Source: Purshia tridentata
Lineage: Eukaryota; Streptophyta; Magnoliopsida; Rosales; Rosaceae
Length of the DNA: 42,283 bases
Assembly: GCA_003254885.1 (NCBI GenBank)
Contig: QANT01001965.1
Coordinates: 1-42,283 of the forward strand
Direction: 5' to 3'
Shown here: positions 1 to 11,792 of the stretch, piece by piece
How positions within the stretch are numbered: the first letter of the stretch is position 1
How the letters are laid out: each line of letters begins with the position of its first letter
The notes under the pieces: generated by a model
Told to the model about the DNA's origin: nothing
Databases searched by the model: none
What the model saw: the letters and a program-made list of their open reading frames with translations, nothing else
Position numbers and translations under genes: made by a program

Positions 1-230
1 TATCTCCAAACTCATTCGGTAGCATGCTGTCGAAAATTATAAAAATGTTCGGCAGCTTATGACTGAATATAAGTAATATGTTCGGTAGAATACCTCTATT
101 CGGTGGTTGCTTACCGAAAATAGTGCCTACGTTCGACAATAGGATGCCGAATAATCACCAAAATTTCGACACACCAGTGTCGAAAAGTTTCTAAACAGGC
201 GAAATTTACTGGTGTCACACCAGTGGCTGG
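1..230. mobile_element. Possible DNA transposon end with subterminal repeats
   Basis: About nine copies of a short motif around TTCGGTAG or TTCGACA lie in both orientations in the first 185 bases, near 16, 49, 81, 99, 113, 131, 147, 166 and 179. Two hairpins follow: a 9-bp perfect inverted repeat (164-172 with 177-185, 4-base loop) and an 8-bp one (208-215 with 217-224, 1-base loop). Dense short subterminal repeats of this kind are known from plant CACTA-type elements. No transposase reading frame, terminal inverted repeat or target duplication is visible, and the element would extend off the left edge. The class is an inference. Confidence 0.35.
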
Positions 231-895
231 GTTGGGTGGGTGGATGGCGCGATGTCTGAGTGAGGTTGCGCCAGCGTCTGGGTGGTGTGGGGTGGGTGGT
301 CCGGTGAGGAAAGGAGGAAAAAAGAAAATTTTTTTTTTACTAGAGGGGCAAAAAGGGAATAAAAAAAGAAAAAAAAAAGTGATCAACTTAGCAGCAAAAG
401 GTGGTCAGTATAACCTAAGCCTTAGGCATAACTAAGGCGGTTAAATTTTGTTGGTTTGATTGGAACACTCTCACATGGTGTTAATAATACACTGTATACA
501 CGTGTTATAATTTTAGTGGCTGAAAATTTTATATTTTCAAAGTACATTAAATAAGATACTATATTCTAAAGTACCTCACCTAAAATAAGTGGGAGTATTG
601 CAGTCAAATCAACAAAATTTTCCTAACTAAATTGAGGCACGTGTCAATGTCTCATCACAAGTCATTTTCATGAGAATTAATCCTTGACCATGTCGACCAA
701 CTTGTAATCGTTGCAAGAAAGTAAAATTATTATGTTATTAACCTAATTTCAGCGTCAATTAGGAAGAAAAACAAACAGTGTCTTTTTTCTTCTTGTTTTT
801 CTTAATTGATTGTTTGCGTATTGATCATGGCGTTGAACCTCAAAAACAGAAGTGAAAGTAGAACCCCACGTACACTTTACTGACAGTATTCTTAT

Positions 896-1667
896 AGAAA
901 AAAGATCAATAATATATATAATAGAATTAGAATGAACAATGGTTGGCTATGTATGTATGTGTAAGGATCAATAATATTAGAAGACTTTATTACACTTTAT
1001 CTATTTGAACTTTGAGTTCAATCTTATTTTATCATCTATAATAAAATTGTATCAATTTATCACATTAATTAAAAATTTGTTACAATATATATACCACTTT
1101 GCCCTTATTTCCTCTAAACTTTTAGTTAAAGTAAATGTGTTTTGGTATTTTCAAGCCAGTTTTTTTATTGTATCAAAGCAAATAAAATGTGAAAAAAAAA
1201 AACTAAATTTTTTTTTTTCTAACAATAGGAACTTGAAAATGACCAAAACACTCTTGTTTTTAACAATATTAGACAAAATGAGCCAGATCAATGTGGTACA
1301 TTGCAAAAAATTTTAATTCAAGTGTTAAATTAGCACAATATTATTTTTAAGTAATGAAGTGAGATTGAATTCAAAATTGAAGCGAGTAAAATGTAAAAAA
1401 TAGCCATATTAGAAAGATCAATATGGACAATCCCAATCAATAATAATAATGTCATGCAACGTGTAAGGCTGCGGCGTACGCTGATCACCTTCCAATTTCC
1501 ACGCACATGCACCTTTGAATTCGTGAAGAATGTTGAGACTAACCTATGCTGATCACCCTCCAAATTTCCACACTTTTGATTTTGTGAAGAATGTTGAGAC
1601 TATTTCTTGAAAAAGGATCAATAATACTAGAAAGAAAAATGGGTGTACGTATGTATGTGTAAGGAGC
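896..1667. repeat. Diverged direct repeat flanking about 600 bp
   Basis: Two related segments, about 896-985 and 1610-1667, share the word GATCAATAATA and a run ending TATGTATGTGTAAGGA in the same order. Spacing and sequence have drifted. This looks like an old local duplication. Confidence 0.45.
1480..1602. repeat. Imperfect tandem duplication
   Basis: A unit beginning GCTGATCACC, containing AATTTCCAC and ending GTGAAGAATGTTGAGACT, occurs at about 1480-1543 and again at about 1549-1602. The second copy is shorter by some bases. Confidence 0.6.
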
Positions 1668-2571
1668 TATTTCTCTAAGAATCGATCACAATTGTCGTGT
1701 ATTGATTGATCTATTAGAAAAAATTTGTCATAAAAAAAAAAGAAAAGAATAAAAAATTAAACGTGAATAAACAGGAATGACTCATCACCAATATGAACGT
1801 AATTATTTGCTATAATTATCAAAATTACCAAAAAATGTGGGATGCAATTTGACAATATATATCTTACTTGCTAGAGATAGCAAGTGATAAATTAAATCTA
1901 GAATAAACCCACATGCGAATTCTGTAACAATGCTACGTCAGTATGTGGATTCAAAATTCAAAATTTGTTATAGTGCCTAATGCTGGTTAAGGGGTTTGCC
2001 GATTTTGAACATTCCTAAATCCAAAGTTCCAAACCCACAAAAATTTGGTAGAGAAATGCTAGTTCTATACTTCTATTCCAATTTTTCTAGAAACCTTTTA
2101 TGGAAAATGCCACATGCAGAACATTCTTATTTAGTTTATTTTTCCATTTTTTTAATATTGAAGTTCCCAACTCCAACGGCTAGAAAATAGCCATCTTCAT
2201 TTTGCAATTGACCAGTTGTAAAAGTGAGAAGAATATTTCTCTGCAACCACATTTAATTGCACATAAATAAAATAACTTGGCTCGATCATTTTCTTTTGGT
2301 GCAAAAATCATGTCTGAGTGAACCCCCTTCGACTAGTAAAGCCGCAAACTCATACTTTTTTTATCGTATCAAATTAATTTTGTGCAGTAAGAAAATCAGG
2401 TTAACTATGATTCTACATTGTCATGCAGCTGCTAGCGTACGTACTACGTTCCCGCATAGTTCAACAGGGCCACCTCATGCTGGTCATGATGACATTGTTA
2501 TTTAACTTATTTTCTTCATTTGATGAAGAAATTTTGCTACCAATTTGCATAACTTTCCTTGATCACTGCTA

Positions 2572-2578
2572 TTTATAT
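2572..2578 (+). promoter_or_regulatory. Candidate TATA box of the P450 gene
   Basis: The sequence TTTATAT lies about 95 bases before the P450 start codon. A transcription start some 30 bases downstream would leave a 5' leader of roughly 65 bases, which is normal for a plant gene. This is inferred from position and motif only. Confidence 0.4.
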
Positions 2579-2670
2579 GGCACTCTGATAAGGTTGAAGA
2601 TCATCGTTCATTAACAACCAAAGCACGTACGAGTGAGAGAGCATCTAAGAAGAACTAGTGGCTTTTATAC

Positions 2671-4895
2671 ATGGCGGTCTTCCAAGTTGATGTGAAAATG
2701 TTCGTGTCATCACTTGCTTTGCTTGGATTTATGGGGTTGCTGGCACATCTCTACAATGTGCTTGTGGTGAAGCCCAAAAGGCTTCGATCCCAGCTGACCA
2801 AGCAAGGGATCAGCGGACCCAAACCCACTTTTCTACTGGGAAATATAATGGAGATAAAGAAGGCTCAAGCCTGCAGCATTGCCAAGGCTCCCACCAGCGA
2901 ACCCCCCACCTTCCACAACAACTCTGCTCTTCTCGTCCCTTTTTTTGAGCACTGGAGGAGGCAATATGGTATATACATAATACATACGTACACTACTTTG
3001 TTTATCATCCTTATCACATATATATGACGTATTGTATTGGCAGTCTAGACCATACACAATCCAGATTATAACTACCTGCATAATTTAGTTATTAGAAAGC
3101 ATATTGCATTGCATGTCGTAGTATATACATACAATAGGGTCAAATTAATTAAGTTTTTTGAGTGAATTTTTTTTATTTCTACAGGTGATGTATTTGCGTT
3201 TTCACTTGGAAACACACAAATATTATATGTGAATAAACCTGATGCTGTGAGGGAGATCACAACATGCACATCCTGGGACTTGGGGAAGCCGACATATCAA
3301 CATAAAGAACGTGGTCCCTTGCTTGGTCAGGGTATTTTAACCTCAAATGGCGCTTCATGGGCTCATCAGCGCAAAATCATTGCTCCTGAACTGTACATGG
3401 AGAAGGTTAAGGTATATAAAATATACAATGTGTGTGTGTACGTGTGTGTAGTGTGTGGCTCGGGTAGTGAATCAGTGACATATATATGTTTTGGTAACCC
3501 CTGCAGGGAATGATCAACTTAATTACCGAGTCTACGATTACTCTGATAAACTCGTGGAACAGTAAAATTGAGGCCGGGGGAGGAATTGCAGACATAAAAA
3601 TTGACAACCACATGAGAAGCTTCTCTGGTGATGTTATCTCAAGGGCTTGTTTTGGAAGCAACTATTCCAAAGGGGAAGAGATATTTCAGAAACTACAAGC
3701 TCTCAAGGAGGCTATGAGCAAGAAAATTTTCTTGACAGGAATTCCTGGATTGAGGTACTCGATCACTACTGGGGTTCTCTTTAATAAAGTCATCAACCAA
3801 CATTTAAATTGCATAAACTATTTGCACCACATTTACTTACATGACTGATAGGACACTCATATGTGAGAATATTACTACACAATCTTATTGCTATATTATT
3901 CCAGATACCTTCCCATAAAGAGCAATAGAGAAGCTTGGGCACTAGAAAAGGAGGTTGGCACTTTGATCCTGCAGGTAGTGAAGGAGAGACTGGCAGCGGG
4001 ATATGAGAAAGACCTATTGCAAATGGTTCTTGAGGGTGCAAAAAACAGTGACCTCAACCAAGAAGCAACAGACCGCTTCATTGTTGATAACTGCAAGAAC
4101 ATATACTTGGCTGGCTATGAAACCACTTCAGTTTCTGCTACTTGGTGCCTCATGCTTTTGGCTTCAAATCCGGAATGGCAAGAACGTGTGAGAGAAGAGG
4201 TCCTTAAAGTTTGCCAGGGTCGTACTCCAGATGCTGATATGCTTCTTAAGATGAAACAGGTGCAGTTATCGGTCAACACATGTATAATTAACAATAATGT
4301 TAGGGTCATTGAATTTGTTAGTATCTTATTAAGAAATAAATGAGGTTCAGAAACAAAATTTGATGAGCCTAGCAGGACCTATTGTTGATTAGGTCTTTGG
4401 GAGCTTCCGCACACTCGAAGTTTCTAACAAGTTTGGCGATGATTTCATATTAAATTTTTGAATGTACAGCTGACAATGGTGATTCAAGAATCATTGCGGC
4501 TTTATACCCCAAATGCTGTGGTGTCAAGGGAGGTTTTCAAGGACATGAAATTTGGAGACATTAATGTTCCAAAGGGTGTGAACCTTTGGACCATGATGAT
4601 GACACTGCACACTGATCCTGACATATGGGGACCAGATGCCTACACATTCAACCCGGATAGATTTGCAAATGGGATCGCAGGTGCTTGCAAGCTTCCCCAC
4701 TTGTACATGCCATTTGGGGTTGGACCCCGAATGTGTCTTGGACAGAACTTCGCAATGGTTGAGCTTAAGATTCTGATGGCTCTCATACTCTCCAACTTCT
4801 CCTTCTCAGTTTCTCCCAACTACAGCCACAGACCTACTCTTAAATTGGTTATAGAGCCAGAACATGGAGTCGATCTCTTGGTGAGGAAGCTGTGA
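2671..4895 (+). CDS. CYP714: Cytochrome P450, CYP714 family
   Basis: Exons 2671-2968, 3185-3411, 3507-3754, 3905-4259 and 4470-4895 join in phase at GT-AG borders and give 517 residues, normal for a plant P450. An N-terminal hydrophobic anchor (about residues 10-33) is followed by a basic stretch. Seen motifs: I-helix AGYETT (327-332), ESLR of the ExxR motif (383-386), FNPDRF (436-441) and the haem loop FGVGPRMCLG with ligand Cys465. The C-terminal PEHGVDLLV is typical of CYP714 in the CYP72 clan. Characterised CYP714 enzymes oxidise gibberellins (Arabidopsis ELA1/ELA2, rice EUI), while some CYP714E members hydroxylate triterpenoids. The substrate here cannot be read from sequence; ER-bound gibberellin oxidation is the best guess. 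All catalytic residues are present, so the enzyme looks functional. Confidence 0.92.
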
Positions 4896-5758
4896 GCTGT
4901 TCCCCTTGGACTGGGTCACTATAAAGAGAACAGAGTAAATTATCATTTTGCTGCAAAATAAGAGAGGAGAGGGGTTATTTGTAGATAAACTTCTTACTTC
5001 TGCAAACAGAGTTGGGTGCTCTGCTGTTTAGTTAGACTTTAGTTTAAGCCTATACTCTTACATTGCTCGTTCCCATGTTTATGTGTGCTCTTTGTGATGA
5101 TCTATTGAATAATATCACATTCCATGGTTTTTTTTTCCCTTTAAAATTTCAATTGGAAATCTTTATGTATTTGCAACATATTAGTTGGCCTTAAATCACG
5201 GAATACAGGGTGTCTACATTGTTCTTGAGATTCAAGAATTTAAGGTTTTCCAAAGCAGAAAGTGATTTCTAATAAAAAGGCAACACATTTATATAGACCA
5301 TATTATATAACACCTTATTAATAAAAATGTGACACATTTATATAAATGGATCTTTATCTTTATTAGTGACCGTGGTATATAATATGTTCCACAAACCTGA
5401 TTCAAATAGTTTTATTGAACATAAGTGAAATAGTATATTTTCCACACAAAAAAAAAAAGTGAAATAGTATATAACTACTTTCGGGACACACGTGGCGACT
5501 TCAAAGGCGTTGAGGAGAGAAGCTAAACAGGCACCACACCAAAAGACCAAAACTTTTCTGTTCCTCGTATTTATGTTTGGGATTCAGAACGGAGACAAAA
5601 AAGAGAGAAAAAAAAAAATTGGAATGAAATGACGAAGGTTGTTTGATGTGATCATTGCATTTTTAATTTGTTTTGTGGGAGACATGAATTGCAGGTTGAG
5701 TGGTTAAGAGAGTAGTCAATGTAATTGTAGCAATATAGAACATTTATACGCAAATAAA
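4896..5758. other. Spacer: P450 3' end and reticulon promoter
   Basis: AT-rich sequence with no recognisable gene. The first part should hold the P450 3' untranslated region, and the part nearest 5759 should hold the reticulon promoter and leader. Confidence 0.6.
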
Positions 5759-7124
5759 ATGCTGGATCCTGTGGACGCGGATATTGCTGATTCTGATTTT
5801 CTCGGCAACCAATCTGATTTTAACGACACGTCCGACTCAGAAATTGATGATTACTGTTTGGCTTTCACTTGTAGGAATCGCTTATTTGGCCGCCAGAAGC
5901 CTCTGCATGTGATCCTTGGTTCTGGGTTATGTACGTGATTGTAATATGTATTTATTTATTTTTCTTCTTATTGCATGCTGTGAATCTCACACTTAAAAAC
6001 CTCAAGCACTAATATAGTTTTGTTTGTGATCCCATTTGCCCATTTGTCTCTTTTCAGTTGCTGGCATCATACTTTGGCGAAACAAGCAGATCTCAGCCTA
6101 CATTTTTATGGGTGCAACACTGACATGGCTTCTCTTTGAGAGGATTGGTTATCACTTGATTACTCTTGTTTGCCATGCTTCATTGATTGTATTTGTAGGA
6201 CTGTTCTTGTGGTCCAATCTAGGCCCCTACATCAATTTGTGAGCTCCTTAATTTTCCTTATATTTTTACTTCCATTTGTTTCATTATGTGTCTGTGTAAT
6301 GATTTTTTGGATTGAATATGGTGAAACAGGTCGCCTCCAGAATTTCCAGAGATTATATTACCACAACATATGTTTGTGAGGACTGCTATTTCCTTGACGA
6401 GTGCATATAATGGGGCATTAAGAAAATTTGGGCATGTAGTTTTTGGGAGAGACTGGAGAGAATTTGTGGCGGTACATACATCCCCCACCTAGCCTTTGTT
6501 TGTGCTGTCCAGGAATTCATAGTATTCTGAATTAAAATTTGCGACCTTGACATGAGAAACTCATTTGCAGGTGGTTGCGGTTTTGTGGGTTCTCTCTTTT
6601 GTTGGAAGATGGTTCAATTTCTTGACTTTCCTTTACTTGGGTTGGTATCAGCTCCAGCTGAATTTTAAAGTCAACAGTTTCTATGTGATTATTTTTTTCT
6701 TCATGATTCAGTTCATTCTTTCTGTATGCATGTTTGAAGTGATTAGTTTGCAGTGGAAAAAGAACATGTTGTGTGGTAGGAAACTAAAATGCAAAAATGA
6801 AATTCGATCCACTTCTTGCCAGAAAAGCTGCAGACACATCATTGCTACTTACTGAGTAGTTTTCATGATTATCATTGGTCTTGTTAGTGATCATCTGTTT
6901 ATAATGTTAGCAAGATGAGAACTAAATCTTTCTTCTTGGTTGGTGCAGTGTTTCTGATACTGATGACTGTACCAATGCTGTATGAGAGGAACGAGGATAG
7001 CGTGGACACCTTAGCAGAGAAAGCACTATTTGATGTACGCAAGCTGTATTCAGTTTTGGATGAAAATGTTCTCCAGAAACTCAAGAAGACAGCAAATTCT
7101 TACAAGACTAAAAAGCAACACTAA
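5759..7124 (+). CDS. RTNLB: Reticulon-like protein (RTNLB type)
   Basis: Exons 5759-5930, 6058-6238, 6330-6471, 6571-6640 and 6949-7124 join in phase to give 246 residues. A short acidic N terminus (about residues 1-35) leads into the reticulon homology domain, which starts with RLFGRQKPLH (41-50). The domain has two long hydrophobic hairpins (about 66-115 and 160-200) separated by a loop containing SPPEFPEI. The C terminus is charged and ends TKKQH. Plant reticulons shape tubular endoplasmic reticulum by wedging hairpins into the membrane. The length and short N-terminal region fit the small RTNLB members, but I cannot say which one. The exon 4 donor (TTGG followed by GTTGGT) is weak, but the junction restores the expected YLVFLILMTVP. 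Confidence 0.93.
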
Positions 7125-7196
7125 TTACTTAACAGAGCAGAGTTTTGCATGTCTGCTTATTTACTTAATAGAGCAGAGTTTTGCATGTCAGCTTAT
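7125..7196. repeat. 36-bp tandem duplication in the reticulon 3' UTR
   Basis: Bases 7125-7160 and 7161-7196 are adjacent copies matching at 34 of 36 positions. The array begins right after the stop codon of the reticulon gene, so it should be transcribed in the 3' untranslated region. Confidence 0.85.
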
Positions 7197-7895
7197 TTTT
7201 GAGGTTCTGCTGGACCCTTCTTCTTCATATAGTTGGTATAGCTGTTATTTCATTCTCTCTCATTTTGTTCCCTCGGCTTTTTTCTTATCATGGCTGTAAT
7301 GAAGATGTAGAAAAGATTATGTTGCTTTCTATCAGTTTTACTAGTAGTTTTGTCTAGTTTTCCCTCGGGAGTATTAATCTAGAAAAGTAATCATTCATTA
7401 TCCTTGTCTGATAAGAGGACATATATCGCTTCCATTTGGTTTCTGATGGAAATGAACTAAAGGGCAATTAACATGAATCATGCATGATATGGGCAATTTC
7501 CTCATCCTTTTTGGGCAGATACAACTTCATCTAAGCTGTTAATATCTTTCTTTTACTGACAGTGGCAGTCAATTATTCCCCTAATCCTAATATGCGCCAT
7601 TTCTTGCATTCTTGCAAACTCTGCCAGGGATTACAGAGAAAAAGCCACTTTCTTGATTTTGGACCTCTCTTCACATATTCATAGCCAACAACTAGAAGAA
7701 AAAACTACTTTCTTGGTTTTGTACCTCTCTTCGAGAATTCATATCCAACTACTAGAATTTTTCACCTGAGGAGCTAACCTCCCAAAACTATCCATTAGCT
7801 ACATGCTAGCTTGAAGAGTTACATGCATCAACTTCAACTCTAGTTAGAAATAGATGACAAAATCCATGTTGATAAAACTAGGCAAAAATAAAAAT
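7197..7895. other. Convergent spacer between reticulon and YCF54
   Basis: This region holds the 3' ends of two convergent genes. It includes a loosely repeated segment containing CTTTCTTG and CCTCTCTTC at about 7646-7675 and 7705-7735. No gene was recognised. Confidence 0.55.
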
Positions 7896-9353
7896 TTACA
7901 CTTTGGCCTCCTCTTTGGATCCCGGTAGCAAGAAGGGCCCCCACCACTCAGATTCATACTTGGGGTAGGGTGCTACCCAATTTTTTGGCTTCTCAAACTT
8001 TATACTGGTTGGACTGGAGGCTAATGCTTCTTCTAGACTCTCAGCTTCAAAACTTTCTGCTAATACTCGGTCCAATCTCAACTTCATAAACCTGCAGCCA
8101 TACAACTGAGTCAGATAGATGTGTGTGGTTCATATAGAGTGCCATTCCTGTTATTCCTTGTAAGGGTCACAACATTCATATATTTCTACTTATGTATAAA
8201 CATATGAAGATTTTTCTTATATCAGCAACATCATGTTATGTAATTTCTTTAGCTGAGAAGGAACATGCAAGTGTGTTTAATTGTGAAACTTTATGCTTGA
8301 AACTGTTTAGAATGTCATATTTACCGCAAGTCATGGATGCTAGCTTGATATATATACCATGTTAGTTCAGTCCCTAACAACTTAAAACTTTTGGGGATTA
8401 GTGGTTTTAAGCAAAACCTCCAATCCTCATTTCTCGCCTATGAAGGTTTATGCTTGATGTGCCAAAGTAGGTCCATTCCTAACAGATTATGTTGTCGGAT
8501 TCTAATGGCTGTCTAAAATGGGTTCTATGATAGTGATCAAGTCCACAGTCTTATTATCATCAACTAATTATAATGGAATTGTGGGACAATGATACTTGCA
8601 CAACTGATTCATCCTGTGGTTCTGCCCACATCACTACCCAACCAATAAAATATATGCAGCTTGCAAGTATGATTATCAAAATGAATATAATTATGAACTT
8701 AAAAAAGATGATTAACAAAATGAATTTAATAATAATTAGAGTGATGGTGGAGAAGAGGGAGTTACGTAATCCAAGGGCCATTAGTCGAAACGAGAGCCAC
8801 AGCAGGCCTCCCTAATCTTTTAGTAATGTTGGGAAACTTGTCCAAGAACTTAGGCTCGATCACAAGCCAGAAGTCCTGCTCTTTGTTGCGCTCTTTATAG
8901 AGGCGAAGCCGCTCGTACAGTTGCTCCTGGAAATGCTCCTCCTCATCAAGCATGAACTTCGCATTCGCAACCACGAAGTAGTACGTGCTGCTCTTTTGCT
9001 GCATCAGAAAATGAAAATAGAACATTAAAAAAGTGTTCTTGGATGAGAAAGTTAAACTATAATTATATATATTTAGAGAAAGAACTGACCTTGTCGATGG
9101 GATCGGAGGAGCTGAGCTGGTCGGAGTCGACGGCAGCGACAGCTGTACGGACGGAGGAGGAGGAGGGTTTGGTGGTGGTTGGTGAAAGAGAAGATGAGGG
9201 TTTGGAATTGAAGGAGAAGAAGAGGTTGCAGCTGGAATTAGCTGACAAAGGAAGAACCAATGATTTGGGTTTTGGGTTTTGGGTGGCCTTAGCATTTACA
9301 TTGACCACGGGAGAAGCCCAGCGTCCCCGACCAAGAGTTGCCACACCCGACAT
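7896..9353 (-). CDS. YCF54: Ycf54/LCAA, chlorophyll cyclase subunit, plastid
   Basis: Exons 9353-9090, 8998-8766 and 8091-7896 (read on the minus strand) join in phase to give 230 residues. About 85 Ser/Thr/Ala-rich residues poor in acids look like a chloroplast transit peptide. The Ycf54 domain follows, from STYYFVVANAKFMLDEEEH through FWLVIEPKFLD and ALVSTNGPWIT to MKLRLDRVL. Ycf54 (LCAA in tobacco) is an accessory subunit of the aerobic Mg-protoporphyrin IX monomethyl ester cyclase, which makes the fifth ring of chlorophyll. It acts in the plastid with CHL27/CRD1. The first ATG whose product starts directly with the transit-like segment (9353) was chosen; an upstream in-frame ATG near 9527 would add an unlikely tail. 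No lesion is visible. Confidence 0.93.
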
Positions 9354-10350
9354 TTCTCCTTGTCCTCCTCTTCTGTATCTCCTTCGATATAATAAGCACA
9401 ACAAAACCTTATCTAGTTGTCTATCTACATTTATCTTTTCAATTATAAAATAGTATGTATATATATATGTATGTATTATATATTTCTTTTTCACCCTTTT
9501 ATCTATTACTGTCACTGTGTCACACATTACAAATTTAACTATTTATTTAAAAATGTATGATTTTTTTTTTGAAAGAAAATAGTGTTTCTCACTCCACGAC
9601 AAGAGAGAGAAGGGTTGCTTTCTCACTTACTTCTACTTTTAATAAAACATCATGACCAACCCCAGCAACGACATTAAAGCCTACATCTACCAACAGTTGA
9701 GTTCTAAAAAATTTGGCAAACTAAAGGCTAAAGAGAACCTGACTGGTTTGATAATTGCGCTCTTGAACCATGATTTATGTGTTTTCCCTTTGTATGTTAA
9801 GGTGAAAAACCAAATGGTTTGTGAAGAACATCATGGTGGATGCATATCCCACATCTATAAGATGCTGGTAAACAATGCGAAAGATGATTTCATCATTTCA
9901 TGGACTCTTTCCATCCAGTTAGCAATTACCATGTTGTTTCAGTTTCATGGAGTCCATCTTTCCCTTCCTCCTCACCATGATTTCAATTCTGGAAGTTATA
10001 GCTACAACAAAGGAAGGAAGTAAAGAGTTGTAGGCTTACACTACAATCAACTTTCCTTATGCTTCATGCCAGTGCAAACAGGAAAACATCCATTCATATT
10101 TAAGCATTGTGATTTCTTAAAATTATAGAACAGAGAACAAGAAGATTATGTGTATGAATGATTTCACATGAGGAAGAGGATGCATTAAGCAGAGCACCTG
10201 TCACAGCAAAAAATCCTAGGAGGAGCTAAGATGACACAAAAAGCAATATATGAAATCGTTTGCACGAATAGAATTAGCCATCTTATATTTGCAGTGAGAA
10301 AAGCAACACATGAAATTGTTTGAATGCAAATGTAGATTTGTAGTCAAAAG
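9354..10350. other. Spacer with an unassigned 123-codon frame
   Basis: The part next to 9354 should contain the YCF54 promoter, and the part near 10350 the RPL17 3' end. The only longer open frame is 9652-10023 (+). No other structure stands out. Confidence 0.5.
9652..10023 (+). CDS. Unassigned open frame, 123 codons
   Basis: A single open frame starts at an ATG and encodes a protein with a Cys/His patch (CEEHHGGC) and a mixed hydrophobic stretch near its end. I recognise no family. It could be a chance frame, a relic of a decayed gene or a small lineage-specific gene. No promoter or splice structure supports it. Confidence 0.15.
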   Translation: MTNPSNDIKAYIYQQLSSKKFGKLKAKENLTGLIIALLNHDLCVFPLYVKVKNQMVCEEHHGGCISHIYKMLVNNAKDDFIISWTLSIQLAITMLFQFHGVHLSLPPHHDFNSGSYSYNKGRK

Positions 10351-11599
10351 CTAGACAAGCTCAATGTAAGCCATAGGCGCATTATCCCCTCGCCTTGGCA
10401 GAGTTCTAATAAATCTTGTGTACCCTCCATTCCTCTCCCCATATCTGTCTGGAACCTCTGCAAACAAGGCATTTACAATCTGCTTCTCATAGATAAAGCC
10501 GAGAGCTTGTCTCCTCTTATGAAGAGTTCCATCCTTTGCCAATGTGATCATCTTGTCAATTTCTCATTGCACTGGCCCTGGCTCTAGCAGTCTTGATACG
10601 ACCGTGTTTAAGAAGCTGGGTTGTGAGACCTCGCAGTAGTGCCCGGCATTGGTCCGGGAGCTATTGAGTTTGGGGACTTTTCTTCCCATGTCCCATGGCA
10701 AAAACTCAACCGCCATTGTCAATTGTAGTAAAACAATGCTCAAAGCTGGTAAATTCTGCGCCAGCAAAGTAGGCAAAAAGAGCCCAAGAATATATTTCTT
10801 TTAGTCTCCATGAAGAGAAATTCAAGAAGAATAACACAAAAACCTTTCCTTAATCAATCACATAAAACTTGGTGAACGAAAAAAGAGATACAGAATCTGA
10901 GCACATAAAAGTGTTATTCAGATGCTGCATTTCATGAGTAATCTTATGGGGTAGGGTAAAAGGTCAATAACAATGTTGGTTTGATTTACATTCTTGGTTC
11001 AAAATCTTTAAACTCCATTCCCTATTTATTTGTTAATTTGTAAGGTGCATATAAAACTATTTATACATCGTCTCTGTAGCTGTAGACTTTGAAATACATT
11101 GTTGGCTGATTCTGAGGCTAAGTAATTGTTCAACAAAAATAAACCAAAAAGGAAGGAACTAAGCAAAACTTGTCTATCAACACAGACCATACTGCTATAA
11201 GAATAGAGTAAAAGGTCAAAACTTGAGGACTGGAGAAGCAACAAAAACAAATATAATAAGAAAAATAAAATAAATGGAGGTAATTTGGTGAAACCTTGAC
11301 AAAAACAATTCAAAACAAAGAATTCCAATTTTCCATATCAATAGGGGAGAGAGAGAACAGAGGGTTCAGAACTTACCTGATGAAGCAATAGTGGAGAGAA
11401 GGGGTTTAAGAGGAGCAAGGCCAATAAAAGAGCACAGAGCAGCCACTTTGGGTATGTATTGGGCCCCTCTGAATCCAGACCCAGAAGAAAAAGAAGAAGG
11501 AGATGAAGCAACCGAAGGCAGAGCAGACATTAGAGATGTCATACTCCATGTGCTACCAGTGCTTCTGGCAGCAGCAACTGCATTTGCGCACAATGCCAT
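10351..11599 (-). pseudogene. RPL17: Plastid ribosomal protein L17, broken
   Basis: Exon 1 (11599-11377) encodes a clean 74-residue Ser-rich transit peptide and ends at a good donor. Exon 2 (10755-10351) begins at a good acceptor in the right phase, and its last 66 codons ([17 protein letters not shown] to the final APMAYIELV) match plastid L17 closely. Between them the frame is broken: a TGA at 10706-10708 where the family has Arg, a +1 shift near 10685, a -1 shift near 10660 and a 5-base loss near 10560 that creates another stop. Bacterial-type L17 is a core protein of the large plastid ribosomal subunit. The retained intron shows this is not a processed copy. It is either a decaying duplicate or a badly assembled patch of a working gene. 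Confidence 0.8.
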
Positions 11600-11792
11600 T
11601 GCAAACAGCTACCCAAAACCAGACTTATTATAATTATGGATAAAGAAGAGGGAGGCGAGTGATCACTTGCAGTTCAGTCGGCCCAAGCTCAATGGGCCTA
11701 AACTTTGTTATCCAGGCCCATTCAGGATCAAAATTAAACACAGGGCCCAGAGGAGCCAAACCCAGAAAGAGGAATCAACTTCTCAAGCGTAA
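11600..11792. promoter_or_regulatory. Bidirectional promoter with four GGCCCA elements
   Basis: The RPL17 and FHIT start codons lie head to head, 193 bases apart. GGCCCA or its complement occurs at 11680-11685, 11693-11698, 11715-11720 and 11744-11749. These are site II (TCP-binding) elements, which are common in plant ribosomal-protein and growth-linked promoters. Shared regulation is inferred from layout and motifs. Confidence 0.65.

Larger units (their letters stand above)
231..2570. other. AT-rich intergenic region upstream of the P450
   Basis: No coding potential was recognised here. The reading frames are short, low in complexity and unlike any family. A GC-rich patch (about 225-310) is followed by A-rich tracts. 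The stretch holds partly duplicated blocks, listed separately, and probably includes the distal promoter of the P450 gene. Confidence 0.6.

Noticed and set aside
1005..1316. 103-codon frame in the left spacer
   Set aside because: AT-rich, Lys/Phe/Leu-dominated translation with no family resemblance and no splice or promoter support.
9043..9453. 136-codon open frame on the plus strand
   Set aside because: It is antisense to YCF54 exon 1. The charge pattern only mirrors the Ser-rich transit peptide.
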